A stretch of DNA of 56,336 nucleotides from Gammaproteobacteria bacterium (GCA_011389885.1 JAABTK010000021.1:1-56336), one strand, 5' to 3'. Positions 31,101 to 39,435 are shown, counted from the stretch's first letter. The notes: generated by a model from the sequence alone, not told the origin. A program made the numbers and translations.

Positions 31101-31898
31101 ATTGACCGTGATCGTGGCCGGTGCGGCGCAGGCCGCGAAGTTCATCGAGGCCAGGTCGGTCACCGTCGCCTCGGTCCGGGCCAGGGCGCGGCCGTCGAAG
31201 CCGCCGCCGGTCATGGTGAATGCGCCGCCCGCGAGCACCGAGCCGTTAAAATTCGTGCTGGTCAGCGTGACGCCTTCCGCACTCCACCAATAGACGTTGC
31301 AGGCCTGCGCTGTGCCGCCCATGACCACCTGAAGACCGGTGGCGGTAAAGGCGCCGGTTCCACTGGTCCCGGCCTTGAAGACCCAGACATCGCTGGCGTC
31401 CCCGTCGAGCGTAATGGTGACGCCCGCATCGATCGTGGTGTCCGCATTGGAGCAGTAAACGCCCGGCGCCAAGGTAGTGTCGGCGGTGGGGATGGTGCCG
31501 TCACAGGTCGGATTGTCCGTGTTAAGTGCGCTGTAGGCGTTATTGAAGTCGGTGATGACCGTTCCGGACACGGGGGCATCGGTCGTACCCGTAATGGAGC
31601 AGCCGGTGTTGGTGATCGAGGTGAAAGAGCTGCCCACATTGCCGTCGATGGTGGAGCTGGTGCAGGTGACCGTGCCCACCGTTGGCGAGGAGTCTAAGCC
31701 CAACACCAGGTAATCGAACGCCGCGCCCAGATCCGGCGCGACGCCGACCGCGAACACCGGGTTGGACGCCAAAAAAACCGCGGCGAACGCGAAGGCCTTT
31801 GAAGTGCTACGATATTTTCGGCCAAATCCGAACCCTGCGGTTTGCGCTGGAAGGGTTCTTTGGCCGGCTGGGCGAGTGGATATCTTCTTTATATTCAT
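28110..31898 (-). CDS. Ice-binding-like repeat surface protein with IPTL-CTERM
   Basis: A 1262-residue exported protein. A long signal peptide ends around VFA (residue 50). Residues about 52-260 resemble the DUF3494 ice-binding-like beta-helix domain (PVSGTVITDFNNAYSALN, APGVYC, VWVFKAGT). Residues 262-1229 are eleven 88-residue repeats of the immunoglobulin-like DUF5979 type (VNKDFSPNS start, CTITNTLNS end), each with four Cys. The C-terminus IPTISEWGMLLLGALL with a basic tail is an IPTL-CTERM sorting signal, usually processed by exosortase H. ATG 31898 is the most likely start; the frame opens 12 codons earlier. It is likely a surface adhesin; ice binding is unproven. It lies convergent to the nif block. 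Confidence 0.88.
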   Translation of the reverse strand: MNIKKISTRPAGQRTLPAQTAGFGFGRKYRSTSKAFAFAAVFLASNPVFAVGVAPDLGAAFDYLVLGLDSSPTVGTVTCTSSTIDGNVGSSFTSITNTGCSITGTTDAPVSGTVITDFNNAYSALNTDNPTCDGTIPTADTTLAPGVYCSNADTTIDAGVTITLDGDASDVWVFKAGTSGTGAFTATGLQVVMGGTAQACNVYWWSAEGVTLTSTNFNGSVLAGGAFTMTGGGFDGRALARTEATVTDLASMNFAACAAPATITVNKDFSNNSAATVPVDLACTSGTITSTPLSASEGAAAVFTVGAADFGATCTATETVPLGYTADQTDCMGVALDGSCTITNTLNSDTVVVNKDFSPNSVASVPVALTCTSGSVTATPLNAAEGAPAVFTVTGALPGTACTATETVPDGYTTNQNDCMGVALGDSCTITNTLNSDTVVVNKDFSPNSPASVPVDLTCTSGNVTATPLNAAEGAPAVFTVTGALPGATCTATETVPIGYIANQTDCAGVALGESCIITNTLNSDTIVVNKDFSPNSVASVPVALTCTSGNITATPLDAAEGAPAVFTVTGALPGTTCTATETPPLGYIANQTDCAGVVLGDSCTITNTLNSNTIVVNKDFIPNSVASVPVALTCTSGSVTATPLQASESIPAVFTVTGALPGTTCTATETVPLGYAANQTDCVDVALGGNCRITNTLNSDTIVVNKDFSPNSPASVPVDLTCTSGTITATPLNAAEGAPAVFTVTGTLPGATCTATETVPNDYIANQTDCAGVALGESCTITNTLNSNRITVNKDFSPNSPASVPVDLTCTSGSVTATPLNASEGAAAVFTVTGADPGTTCTATETAPVGYTADQANCVGVALGGSCTITNQLNSNTIVVNKDFIPNSVAPVPVTLTCTSGNVTATPLNAVESAAAVFTVTGALPGTTCTATETVPIGYIANQTDCLEVALGESCTITNTLNSNTIAVNKDFIPNSVASVPVALTCTSGNVTATPLNAAEGAAAVFTVTGADPGTTCTATETAPVGYTADQANCVGVALGESCTITNQLDSNTIVVNKDFIPNSVAPAPVSLTCSSGTVSVTPLNASEAAGAVFTVTGALPGATCSATETVPPGYTANQTDCLEVALGESCTITNTLSTATITVNKDFSDNSAATVPVDLACTSGTITATPLNAAEGAPAVFTVTDANPGTTCEATETVPEGYTANQANCARVALNGNCTITNSRSTQPVMIPTISEWGMLLLGALLMLTGLAAARRQEDR
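28212..31115 (-). repeat. Eleven in-frame 264-bp repeats
   Basis: The region divides into exactly eleven units of 264 bases (88 codons). Many units are nearly identical at the DNA level, which points to recent recombination or gene conversion. Assembly collapse or copy-number change is possible. Confidence 0.92.
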
Positions 31899-32204
31899 GG
31901 GGGACCGCCATGGTGGAAATGCGATTACCGGCAAAAAACAGGCCGGAGCGATTCATGTTTTGTTTGCCTTTCGCGTTGGATCGCGGAAGGTAAGCGGATC
32001 GAGATGCAAGCGGGTCTTTTTGCTTCTAAAAATCACCTGAGTGCCGTGTTTCGCAGGATTATCCCGCATTAACCCGCGGATGCTCTGTACGCTACCGCAC
32101 ATAGCAACGCCTCAGGCCCCGCCTGCAGCGCAGCGAGTACGCATCCATTCGCGGTTTGATGGCCCATTTCGCCTGGGTCTCGCACGAGTCAGGGCAATGC
32201 CCCC

Positions 32205-32390
32205 GTTCCTCGGCGCATCCTAGTTCCAGGCGCGAGTCGATCAGCAAAGAAGGCGCTCTCGCCAAGACGCAAAAGGCGCAAAGAAAAAACCTTTTCTTTC
32301 TGCGCTTAGCGCAAAAAACGGGTAAGCCCTCTATGCCGGGGACCAAAGCCAGAAGCAGGGAATCCTCCGCTCCAATAACGCCCCGGTTGC
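32205..32390 (+). repeat. Composite repeat: half R5 plus AAGACGCAAAGG segment
   Basis: It begins with one arm of R5 (GTTCCTCGGCGCATCCTA) and continues with CGCCAAGACGCAAAAGGCGC and a tail. The same order occurs at 35511-35645. The 31935-32792 interval holds only repeats and short spurious frames. Confidence 0.6.
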
Positions 32391-32401
32391 GACAGCCTAG
32401 T

Positions 32402-32495
32402 ACAGCTGCGCCTAAGTATCGGAAACAGCCCAGGCGCTCGCGCAACGCAGAGTACGCGGAGAACCGCAGAGGGCGCAGAGAGGCGTTTCGATTGA
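32402..32495 (-). repeat. Dispersed repeat R2, inverted copy
   Basis: The inverted form of R2: GCGCCTAAGTATCGGAAACA leads into CGCAGAG words and ends GGCGCAGAGAGG. Confidence 0.6.
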
Positions 32496-32579
32496 AAGGA
32501 TCAGCGCCGCACCCGGCATCCGCCGCTTCAGCGGCGAATGCACTTCGCTTGCCCGCCCCTGTATGACTGCGGGCTCGGT

Positions 32580-32665
32580 GCGTACACGCCTTGGCTCGGG
32601 CGCCTAACCGGAAACCCGCACAGCCGGAGGGCTGTACCCCAGGCGGCTGGGGGTGCTTCAGCGCC
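32580..32665 (-). repeat. Dispersed repeat R3, inverted copy
   Basis: Contains GGGCTGTACCCCAGGCGGCT, the inverse of the R3 core at 12184, after a CGTACACGCC...GGCTCGGGCG segment shared with 55775-55880. Confidence 0.6.
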
Positions 32666-32682
32666 GGGCAGGCGCAGGCCGG

Positions 32683-32775
32683 CAAAACACCCGCCGCGCG
32701 CTCTGCGGTCCTCGCTACCCGCTGCGTTCCTAAATGGCGTTGTCTCCGTTATTTGTGCGCCGGCGTACTCGGCGC
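32683..32775 (+). repeat. Dispersed repeat R2, further copy
   Basis: GCGCTCTGCGG, then GCGTTCCTAAATGGCGTTG, and an end GCCGGCGTACTCGG. It directly follows the R3 copy, so the two families can be nested or chained. Confidence 0.65.
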
Positions 32776-32792
32776 ACGAGCCGCCGCCTCGC

Positions 32793-32978
32793 TCAGTTAG
32801 TGGCATCCTGAATGCTATCGCCCGCCTCTTCGATTTTCTCCCCGGCCTTTTGCGTGGCCTGATCGATGCTCTTGCCGGCCTGTTCGGCGGGACCGTCCTG
32901 GCTGTCGCAGCCAGCGCTTAGGGCCATTAGGCCGGTAATCAGCAGGGCTGCGCCGATGGGCTTTATTCGTAAAATCAT
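32793..32978 (-). CDS. Small lipoprotein
   Basis: A 61-residue protein with a signal peptide and lipobox LSAGC, then a short Lys/Glu/Asp-rich amphipathic tail (SIDQATQKAGEKIEEAGDSI). ATG 32978 has a GGGGAGAG site upstream. It resembles small stress-related lipoproteins found next to BON-domain proteins. Function unknown. It is divergent from the BON gene. Confidence 0.7.
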   Translation of the reverse strand: MILRIKPIGAALLITGLMALSAGCDSQDGPAEQAGKSIDQATQKAGEKIEEAGDSIQDATN

Positions 32979-33252
32979 GGGTCTCTCCCCTGTGCGTTGT
33001 AACGCGATGCTCATAGCGATGACAGTGAACTCGGAAACAGGCTAACAAAGCCCGCCCAGGCTGTCTGTGGGCTGGCGCACATTGCGAGCCGCCTGGGGCC
33101 AAATCAGCCCATGTTCGCTAGCGCACAGACCATTTGCACCCGCTAGGCGCACTGTTGTTGGAGCCGAATACGGATTCGGCGTAACGAAATGAATCTTGGC
33201 GCAATTCTTTTCACCGGTTTTAAAAACACTTTGCACTACGGGGAATTTGATC

Positions 33253-33564
33253 ATGCAACACCTCAAGGGCTTTTCCGTTCTCTTTCTGTCCCTCCTGCTG
33301 GCCCTGATGATGGGCTGCGCGGCGACGCCGAATCAGGAGGGCGCTGGCGAGTACGTCGATGACTCGGTGATTACCACCAAGGTGAAGGCCGAAATCTTCA
33401 GGGACTCGAGCCTCAAGTCCGCCGAAATTAACGTCGAAACCTTCAAGGGCGTGGTTCAGTTGAGCGGTTTCGTGCGCTCACAGGCCGACATCAACAAGGC
33501 GGTGAGCATCGCACGCGGCGTTAAGGGGGTGACCTCGGTGAAAAACGACATGCGGCTGAAATAA
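33253..33564 (+). CDS. BON-domain lipoprotein (OsmY-like)
   Basis: A 103-residue exported protein with lipobox LMMGC and one BON domain (DDSVITTKVKAEIF, VQLSGFVRSQADINKA, VTSVKNDMRLK). BON proteins bind phospholipids and are typical of osmotic and envelope stress responses. ATG 33253 starts MQHLKGF directly before the hydrophobic segment; earlier in-frame starts would delay the signal peptide. Confidence 0.88.
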   Translation: MQHLKGFSVLFLSLLLALMMGCAATPNQEGAGEYVDDSVITTKVKAEIFRDSSLKSAEINVETFKGVVQLSGFVRSQADINKAVSIARGVKGVTSVKNDMRLK

Positions 33565-33652
33565 CGGCCGATGGAGGCCAGCGCCCCGACGGCGTTGGTC
33601 CTGCGCATTCTTCCCGCGGGCGTTAGGCCCGCCCATTCAATAGGAAAGCCTT

Positions 33653-33844
33653 ATGTCTTTAATCAATTTGGCCATCGTCCTGATCGTAGTCGGCCTGCTG
33701 CTTTGGCTGGTCAACAATTACATCCCCATGGATGGAAAGATTAAGAATATTCTGAACATTGTCGTGGTGGTGCTGGTGGTGATTTGGCTGCTGCAAGTCT
33801 TTGGCATCCTGGGCGCTATAGGCGGTGTGCAAATCGGCGGCTGA
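33653..33844 (+). CDS. Small two-helix membrane protein (Thivi_2564 family)
   Basis: A 63-residue, strongly hydrophobic protein with two membrane helices (residues about 4-22 and 33-52) and a conserved connecting YIPMDGKIKNILN. It matches, from memory, the family named Thivi_2564. Function unknown; these are usual neighbours of BON and stress genes. It lies 88 bases after the BON gene on the same strand. Confidence 0.8.
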   Translation: MSLINLAIVLIVVGLLLWLVNNYIPMDGKIKNILNIVVVVLVVIWLLQVFGILGAIGGVQIGG

Positions 33845-34034
33845 CGGGGGGAGGGCGCCCGTCGGGCCGAGCCGCAGGGATTGGCGTATTACCCGAAAGG
33901 CGTATAGGCTATAGTGGCGCGTCATTGAGCACCGTGATAGCAACAACGGGCCTGGCTGGAGCGGCCTCAGGTCGTTAATTTTGGCCGCAAGGGTTCGATA
34001 CGAGCCGGCGCCGGTCGAGCCGGGAGGTTTTCCG

Positions 34035-34595
34035 ATGAAGGAGCAAAAGGATTGGATAGAGCAGCGCCAAAGGCTGAGGGACCTGGCGGACTCGGCGCTC
34101 GCCAGCCTATTGCCGGACGGTTCCGCGGCACAGCCGATAGAGTTGATGCTGCATGAACTGCTGGTGCATAAGGTCGAGCTGGAGATGCAGATCGAAGAGC
34201 TGCAACAGGCCCATCTCGCGGCGGAAGCGGACCGGGATCACTATGACGAATACTACGAGTTCGCCCCCGTCGGTTACCTCTCTATCGAGACGGACGGGGC
34301 GATTACCGAGGCGAATCTGACCGTGGCGGAGCTACTGGACATTGATCGCGCCGCGCTGCTCGAGTATCATTTCGTAAGTTTCGTCACGCCGCCGGATCGA
34401 CAACGCTGGAAACGCCTGTTGCAGGACATGACGGCGCAGGCCGAGCCCGAGCCGCGGGCGGTTGCCCTTCGGATAGCGCGCGCCGATGGCAGCGTTTTCG
34501 AGGCCTATCTCGGCTGCCGCCGTCCGCCCTTTGGCTCTGACGCAAAGGGGCTGCGGATCACCCTGCTTGATATTGGGAAATTGCCACAGATATAG
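34035..34595 (+). CDS. PAS-domain protein
   Basis: A 186-residue soluble protein. Residues about 30-70 form a helical, probably coiled-coil segment (LHELLVHKVELEMQIEELQQ). Residues about 75-180 form a PAS domain (YYEFAPVGYLSIETDGAI, SVFEAYLGCRR). No output domain is present, so it is a stand-alone sensor or adaptor. ATG 34035 follows GGGAGG. The Crp/Fnr gene follows 58 bases later, perhaps as its partner. Confidence 0.82.
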   Translation: MKEQKDWIEQRQRLRDLADSALASLLPDGSAAQPIELMLHELLVHKVELEMQIEELQQAHLAAEADRDHYDEYYEFAPVGYLSIETDGAITEANLTVAELLDIDRAALLEYHFVSFVTPPDRQRWKRLLQDMTAQAEPEPRAVALRIARADGSVFEAYLGCRRPPFGSDAKGLRITLLDIGKLPQI

Positions 34596-34653
34596 CACTT
34601 GAGAAGCCGAGGCGGCGACCGACCGCGAGGCCCAACAAGAGGAAGGATCGCCA

Positions 34654-35415
34654 ATGCCCCAAGCGAAAGCTCGGATTGCCCGAAGCACCTACGATCCGCG
34701 CCAAAACCAACTCCTGGCGGCCCTGCCGGAGAATGAACTCGCGGTTCTGGCGCCAGACCTGGCGCCGAGCCCGCTGAAGGTCGGCGACCCGCTGTTCTCC
34801 CCCGGGGCAGAGATGCGCTACGTCTACTTCCCGGTTACCGCCATCGTGTCGTTGCTTTATGTGTTGGAGAGCGGCGCCACGGCCGAAATCGCCGTGGTCG
34901 GCAACGACGGCCTGGTCGGCGTCCCCCTGCTCATCGGCGGATCCGTAACCACCTGCTGGGCGGTGGTTCAAAGCGCCGGCTACGCCTACCGAATCGACGG
35001 GCATCGGCTGAAGGAGGCGTTCGATCACCGCCCCGAGGGCAAGAATCAAGGCTCCATGCTGCAGGTCCTGCTGCTGCGTTACACCCAGGCCCTTCTGACC
35101 CAAATGGCGCAGACCGCGGTCTGCAACCGGCACCACACGGTGGACCAGCAGTTATGCCGCTGGCTGCTGCTGCGGCTGGATCGCTCCCCCGCCAATGAAC
35201 TGAGCATGACCCAGGAGCAAATCGCCAACCTCCTCGGGGTGCGGCGAGAGGGTGTCACCGAGGCCGCGGGTCGCCTGCACAAGGCCGGCATCATCGACTA
35301 CGCCCGCGGCCGCATCACGGTGCTCGACCGCGCGGAACTCGAGGCGCGGGCCTGCGAATGCTACGCGGTAGTGAAACGGGAGGGCGATCGCCTGGCGGGC
35401 AGCGGAGGGCCGTAA
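34654..35415 (+). CDS. Crp/Fnr-family transcription regulator
   Basis: A 253-residue regulator. The N-terminal part (about residues 20-140) is a cyclic-nucleotide-binding-like domain (FSPGAEMRYVYFPVTAIVSL), without the conserved Arg/Ser cAMP-binding pattern I would expect in Crp. The C-terminal winged helix contains MTQEQIANLLGVRREGVTEAA. It lacks the N-terminal Fnr cysteine cluster, so it is not an oxygen-sensing Fnr. It probably controls the neighbouring small-envelope-protein genes (inference). Confidence 0.85.
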   Translation: MPQAKARIARSTYDPRQNQLLAALPENELAVLAPDLAPSPLKVGDPLFSPGAEMRYVYFPVTAIVSLLYVLESGATAEIAVVGNDGLVGVPLLIGGSVTTCWAVVQSAGYAYRIDGHRLKEAFDHRPEGKNQGSMLQVLLLRYTQALLTQMAQTAVCNRHHTVDQQLCRWLLLRLDRSPANELSMTQEQIANLLGVRREGVTEAAGRLHKAGIIDYARGRITVLDRAELEARACECYAVVKREGDRLAGSGGP

Positions 35416-35459
35416 GGCCAGGCGTTAGCCTGGGTGCTGACCCCTTATTTTCTTGAGTC

Positions 35460-35536
35460 GGATAGGATGCGCCGAGTGCCGCGAGGCGCATCACAAAGCC
35501 GAAGCGATGCGCCTCGTTCCTCGGCACATCCTATGC
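35460..35536. repeat. Palindromic repeat R5, complete copy 1
   Basis: Two inverted arms around a short loop: ATAGGATGCGCCGAG...GCGAGGCGCATC and GATGCGCCTCG...CTCGGCACATCCTATGC. It could fold into a ~30-bp hairpin. It matches 56224-56305. Confidence 0.85.
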
Positions 35537-35680
35537 CAGACGCGAGGAGCGGCGGCCAATGAAGTCGCCCTCGCCAAGACGCAGAGCACGCAAAGAAAAG
35601 CCAAAAACCGGGGTGTCCTTTGCTCGAATAACGGGTCGATTTCGACAGTCGGCGCCGCCGCTTTCTAGGTTGAAGGTTTT

Positions 35681-35814
35681 TGGGTGTCCCCCCCCCTAAT
35701 TCGTCCCCCTAATTCGAGTCCTTTGGGTGTCCCCTAATTCGACGGTGCTAATTCGAGTTCCCTAATTCGCTATCCCCTAATTCGCTAGGTCCCCTAATTC
35801 GCGCTAATTCGTCG
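35681..35814 (+). repeat. CTAATTCG short-word array
   Basis: Eight copies of CTAATTCG at irregular spacing, most as CCCCTAATTCG, with GGGTGTCC words between. No unit of constant length, so it is neither a satellite nor CRISPR. Between it and the nif promoter, 35835-35902 is flanked by an inverted repeat GATAGGCAC / GTGCCTATC. Confidence 0.8.
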
Positions 35815-36022
35815 CGGATGGACGCAGATCGCCGGATAGGCACAGGCGCTTCCGCAAAACCTCAAACGTCCACCAACCTTTCAGCTCAGCGCCGTGCCTA
35901 TCAGGGGCGCTGTGCGCCCTGCGGCCGTTGCGCCGAACCGCCGTTGTTCAGGCTAATGACCCGCAGGCCCACCCGTGCGCCCGCCCCGGTGTTGTCTCCT
36001 TCATCTCAGCCCGGCCGGGTTT

Positions 36023-36038
36023 TGTCGGGTTTGCGACA
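36023..36038. promoter_or_regulatory. NifA upstream activator site for nifE
   Basis: TGT-CGGGTTTGCG-ACA fits the NifA consensus TGT-N10-ACA exactly, 46 bases upstream of the -24 element. Confidence 0.82.
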
Positions 36039-36065
36039 GGGGTTGGTTTTCGACAATAATAAAGA

Positions 36066-36078
36066 AATCAATAAGTTG
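36066..36078 (+). promoter_or_regulatory. IHF-binding site between NifA site and promoter
   Basis: AATCAATAAGTTG matches the IHF consensus WATCAANNNNTTR at every position. Its location between the NifA site and the -24 element suits DNA bending that brings NifA to the sigma54 polymerase. Confidence 0.75.
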
Positions 36079-36083
36079 AGTTT

Positions 36084-36099
36084 TGGCATTCGGATTGCT
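36084..36099 (+). promoter_or_regulatory. Sigma54 (-24/-12) promoter of the nifENX operon
   Basis: TGGCATTCGGATTGCT matches the RpoN consensus except for T at the last position of the -24 box; GG and GC are ten bases apart. nifE starts 33 bases later. Confidence 0.9.
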
Positions 36100-36131
36100 C
36101 TGCAATCGTTACAGAGAAGCAGGAGAGTGCC

Positions 36132-37577
36132 ATGAAAGCCAAAGAGATTGCCGCGCTGCTCGACGAGCCGGCCTGTTCCCACAACCAAAAGGCCAAGTCG
36201 GGCTGCGCCCGTCCCACCCCCGGGGCCACCGCTGGCGGTTGCGCCTTCGACGGCGCCCAAATCGCGCTGTTGCCGATCGCCGACGTGGCGCATATCGTTC
36301 ACGGCTCGATCGCCTGCGCCGGCAGTTCCTGGGACAACCGCGGCACCCGCTCCACCGGACCCGCGCTGTACAAGATCGGCATGACCACGGACCTCACCGA
36401 GCAGGACGTGATTATGGGCCGCGGCGAGAAGCGGCTGTTTCACGCCATTAAGCAGGCCATCGAAACCTATGATCCGCCGGCGGTGTTCGTCTACAACACC
36501 TGTGTGCCGGCGCTGGTCGGCGACGATGTGTTGGCGGTGTGCAAGGCGGCCGAGGAGCGCTGGGAGCGGCCTGTGGCGCCGATTGACGCGGCCGGTTTCT
36601 ACGGCACCAAGAACCTGGGCAACCGCATCGCCGGCGAGGCCATGGTGAAGTACGTCTGCGGCACGCGCGAGCCCGATCCGGTGCCGCCCGAGGCCCAACG
36701 CCCCGGCATTCAGGTGCATGACATCGCGCTAATCGGCGAATTCAACATCGCCGGCGAGTTCTGGCATGTGCAGCCGCTGCTCGACGAGCTGGGCCTGCGG
36801 GTGATCGCCACCCTGTCCGGCAACGGCCGCTTTCGCGAGTTGCAGACCATGCACCGCGCCGAGGTGAATATGATGGTCTGCTCCAAGGCCATGATCAATG
36901 TGGCGCGCAAGCTGCAAGAGCGCTACGGCGTCCCTTGGTTCGAGGGCAGCTTCTACGGCGTGGGCGATGTGTCCCAGGCCCTGCGCGACATCGCCCGCCT
37001 AATCGACGCCCCGGATCTCACCGAACGCACTGAGAAACTGATCGCCCGCGAAGAGGCGCGCATCCATGAGGCCCTGGGGCCCTGGCGCGAGCGCCTGCGG
37101 GGCAAGCGGGTGTTGCTCTACACCGGCGGGGTGAAGTCTTGGTCGGTGATCGCGGCGCTGCAAGACCTGGGCATGGAGGTGGTGGCCACCGGCACCAAGA
37201 AGTCCACGGAGCAGGACAAGGAGCGCATTCGCGAGCTGATGGGCGAGGACGCCAAGATGATTGAGGACGGCAGCCCGAAGGCCCTGCTCGGCATCGTGCG
37301 CGAGCAGAAGGCGGACATCCTAATCGCCGGCGGACGCAATATGTATACCGCCTTGAAGGCCCGCATCCCCTTTCTGGACATCAACCAGGAACGCGAATTC
37401 GGCTACGCGGGCTATAGCGGGATGCAGGAGCTGGCGCGTCAACTGTGCCTGACCATCGAGAGCCCGATTTGGGACCAGGTGCGCAAGCCGGCCCCCTGGG
37501 CGACCGCCTCGCAGACCGAAAAGGCCCCGCTGGCGCAACCCGCCATCGCCCCCCAACCCGCCGCCAAGAGGGCCTGA
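36132..37577 (+). CDS. nifE: FeMo-cofactor scaffold protein NifE
   Basis: A 481-residue homologue of NifD. With NifN it forms the scaffold on which the NifB-derived cluster is turned into FeMo-cofactor. Family sequence is clear: [40 protein letters not shown]. The C-terminus ends in a Pro/Ala tail. It is the first gene of the second nif operon, with GGAGAG before the ATG. nifN follows after 3 bases. Confidence 0.98.
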   Translation: MKAKEIAALLDEPACSHNQKAKSGCARPTPGATAGGCAFDGAQIALLPIADVAHIVHGSIACAGSSWDNRGTRSTGPALYKIGMTTDLTEQDVIMGRGEKRLFHAIKQAIETYDPPAVFVYNTCVPALVGDDVLAVCKAAEERWERPVAPIDAAGFYGTKNLGNRIAGEAMVKYVCGTREPDPVPPEAQRPGIQVHDIALIGEFNIAGEFWHVQPLLDELGLRVIATLSGNGRFRELQTMHRAEVNMMVCSKAMINVARKLQERYGVPWFEGSFYGVGDVSQALRDIARLIDAPDLTERTEKLIAREEARIHEALGPWRERLRGKRVLLYTGGVKSWSVIAALQDLGMEVVATGTKKSTEQDKERIRELMGEDAKMIEDGSPKALLGIVREQKADILIAGGRNMYTALKARIPFLDINQEREFGYAGYSGMQELARQLCLTIESPIWDQVRKPAPWATASQTEKAPLAQPAIAPQPAAKRA

Positions 37578-37580
37578 GCC

Positions 37581-38990
37581 ATGGCCGAGATCGTCAAACG
37601 CAACAAGGCCCTGTCGGTGAACCCGCTGAAGTCCAGCCAGACCATCGGCGCGGCCCTGGCCTTCCTCGGCATGAACCGCGCCGTGCCCATGCTGCACGGC
37701 TCCCAGGGCTGCACCGCCTTCGGCAAGGTGTTCTTTGTGCGCCATTTCCGCGAGCCCATCCCGCTGCAGACCACGGCCATGGATCAGGTGAGCACGGTGA
37801 TGGGGGCGCAGGACAGCATCATTCAGGGCCTGAAGACCCTGTGCGAAAAGAGCGCTCCGGACCTGATCGGCCTGCCCACCACCGGCCTTGCGGAGACCCA
37901 GGGCGCGGATGTGGAGATGGCCGTGCGCGACTTCCGCCAGGCCCACCCCGAGTTCGACCGCACCGCGGTGGTCCCGGTGAGCACCCCGGACTACAAGGGC
38001 TGCCTGGAAACGGGCTTCGCACTGGCGGTCGCCGCGATGGTCCGCCACCTGGTCCCCGAGAAAAAGAAGGGCCCGGGGGCCGAGCCCAGCGGGCGGGTGA
38101 ATGTGCTTACCAGCAGCCAGCTCACCCCGGGCGACCTGGAGGAGCTGGAGGCGATGATCGAGGGCTTCGGGCTTACGCCGGTGATCCTGCCCCACCTGGG
38201 CGATGCGTTGGACGGCCACCTGATCGATCAGGAATCCACGCCGCTGACCATGGGCGGGGCCTCGGTGCAGGTCTTTGAGACCCTGCACCAAGCGGACGCC
38301 ACGCTGGTGATCGGGGCCTCGATGAATGCCGCCGCCGACCTGCTGAAGGCCAAGACCGGGGTGCCCGATTACCGCTTCACCCACCTGCTGGGGCTGGACG
38401 CGGTGGACGGGTTCGTGGCTGCGCTGCACCAAATCAGCGGCCGCCCGGCGCCGGCGCGGCTGGAGCGCTGGCGCTCGCAGTTGCAGGACGCCATGCTCGA
38501 TAGCCACTTCATGCTCGGTCAGACCCGCTTTGCGGTGGCCGCCGACCCCGATCAGCTCAAGGCCTTCGGCGATCTGCTCACCGGTATGGGGGCCGAACTC
38601 TCGGTGGCGGTGGCGGCGGCCAACGCCCCGGTGCTGGCCGAGGTCCCCGCCGCGCAGGTGAAGATCGGCGACCTGGAGGACCTGGAGACGCTGGCCCGCG
38701 AGACCGCCGCCGAGTGCCTGATCGGCAACGCCCACTGTGCGGCCTCGGCGGCGCGCCTGGGCGTGCCCCTGCTGCGCGCCGGCTTCCCGCTGTACGACCG
38801 GGTGGGGGCCTATGCCCGCACCTGGATCGGCTATCGCGGCACGCGCCAGGCCCTGTTCGACCTTGCCAATCTGCTGCTCGACCTGGAGCGCGGCGAGATC
38901 GCGCCCTATCGATCCATCTATGCCCCGACCGAAGAGGTGAACCCCCATGCCCATCCAGCGCCGCTTGCAGGTGGTGGACGCAGCCATTGA
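37581..38990 (+). CDS. nifN: FeMo-cofactor scaffold protein NifN
   Basis: A 469-residue homologue of NifK and partner of NifE. The N-terminus has KALSVNPLKSSQTIGAALAF and the cluster Cys in MLHGSQGCTAFGKVF. Length is normal. It overlaps the start of nifX by 44 bases, so translation of the two is linked. Confidence 0.97.
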   Translation: MAEIVKRNKALSVNPLKSSQTIGAALAFLGMNRAVPMLHGSQGCTAFGKVFFVRHFREPIPLQTTAMDQVSTVMGAQDSIIQGLKTLCEKSAPDLIGLPTTGLAETQGADVEMAVRDFRQAHPEFDRTAVVPVSTPDYKGCLETGFALAVAAMVRHLVPEKKKGPGAEPSGRVNVLTSSQLTPGDLEELEAMIEGFGLTPVILPHLGDALDGHLIDQESTPLTMGGASVQVFETLHQADATLVIGASMNAAADLLKAKTGVPDYRFTHLLGLDAVDGFVAALHQISGRPAPARLERWRSQLQDAMLDSHFMLGQTRFAVAADPDQLKAFGDLLTGMGAELSVAVAAANAPVLAEVPAAQVKIGDLEDLETLARETAAECLIGNAHCAASAARLGVPLLRAGFPLYDRVGAYARTWIGYRGTRQALFDLANLLLDLERGEIAPYRSIYAPTEEVNPHAHPAPLAGGGRSH

Positions 38991-39429
38991 TGAGGTGTTT
39001 ATGGATCAGGCGTTCAAAGTGGCCTTCGCCACCAGTGATGTCAAGAGCGTGAACCAGCACTTCGGCTCCGCCGAGTGCTTCGCCCTGTTCGCGGTGGGTG
39101 CGCGGGAGGCCAAGCTGCTGGAGGTCTGCCAGTTCGGCGCCCTAGCCAAGGACGGCGACGAGGGCAAGCTCACCGCCAAGTTCGACGCCCTGCGCGACTG
39201 CCTGGCGGTGTACTCCGCCGCCGTAGGCCCCTCCGCCATCGCCCAGCTCAAGACCCTGGGCGTGCATCCGATGAAGGTGGAGGCCGGGGTGGATATCGGC
39301 TGCCTGATCGAAGGCCTGCAACGGGACATGGCCGAGGGCGGCGTGGGCTGGCTGCGCCAAGCCATGCAACAGCGCGCCAAGCCCGAAGACCGCTTCGCGC
39401 TAATGGAGGCCGAGGGCTGGGTGGAGTGA
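38947..39429 (+). CDS. nifX: Nitrogen fixation protein NifX
   Basis: A 160-residue FeMo-cofactor/NifB-co carrier protein. The family core is FKVAFATSDVKSVNQHFGSA, then KVEAGVDIGCLIEGLQRD. I keep ATG 38947 because the resulting RRLQVVD matches the usual NifX N-terminus, although this overlaps nifN by 44 bases; ATG 39001 would remove 18 residues and the overlap. Confidence 0.93.
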   Translation: MPIQRRLQVVDAAIDEVFMDQAFKVAFATSDVKSVNQHFGSAECFALFAVGAREAKLLEVCQFGALAKDGDEGKLTAKFDALRDCLAVYSAAVGPSAIAQLKTLGVHPMKVEAGVDIGCLIEGLQRDMAEGGVGWLRQAMQQRAKPEDRFALMEAEGWVE

Positions 39430-39435
39430 TCCGAG

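Noticed and set aside
28321-31293. Series of ~80-codon plus-strand frames with near-identical sequence
   Set aside because: They are the antisense of the 264-bp repeats of the surface protein gene.
28110-31898. True antifreeze function of the surface protein
   Set aside because: The head domain resembles DUF3494, but that fold also occurs in adhesins and the ice-binding face cannot be judged from sequence here.
32156-32566. 136-codon plus-strand frame
   Set aside because: It lies wholly in dispersed repeats R5 and R2 and shows no protein-family features.
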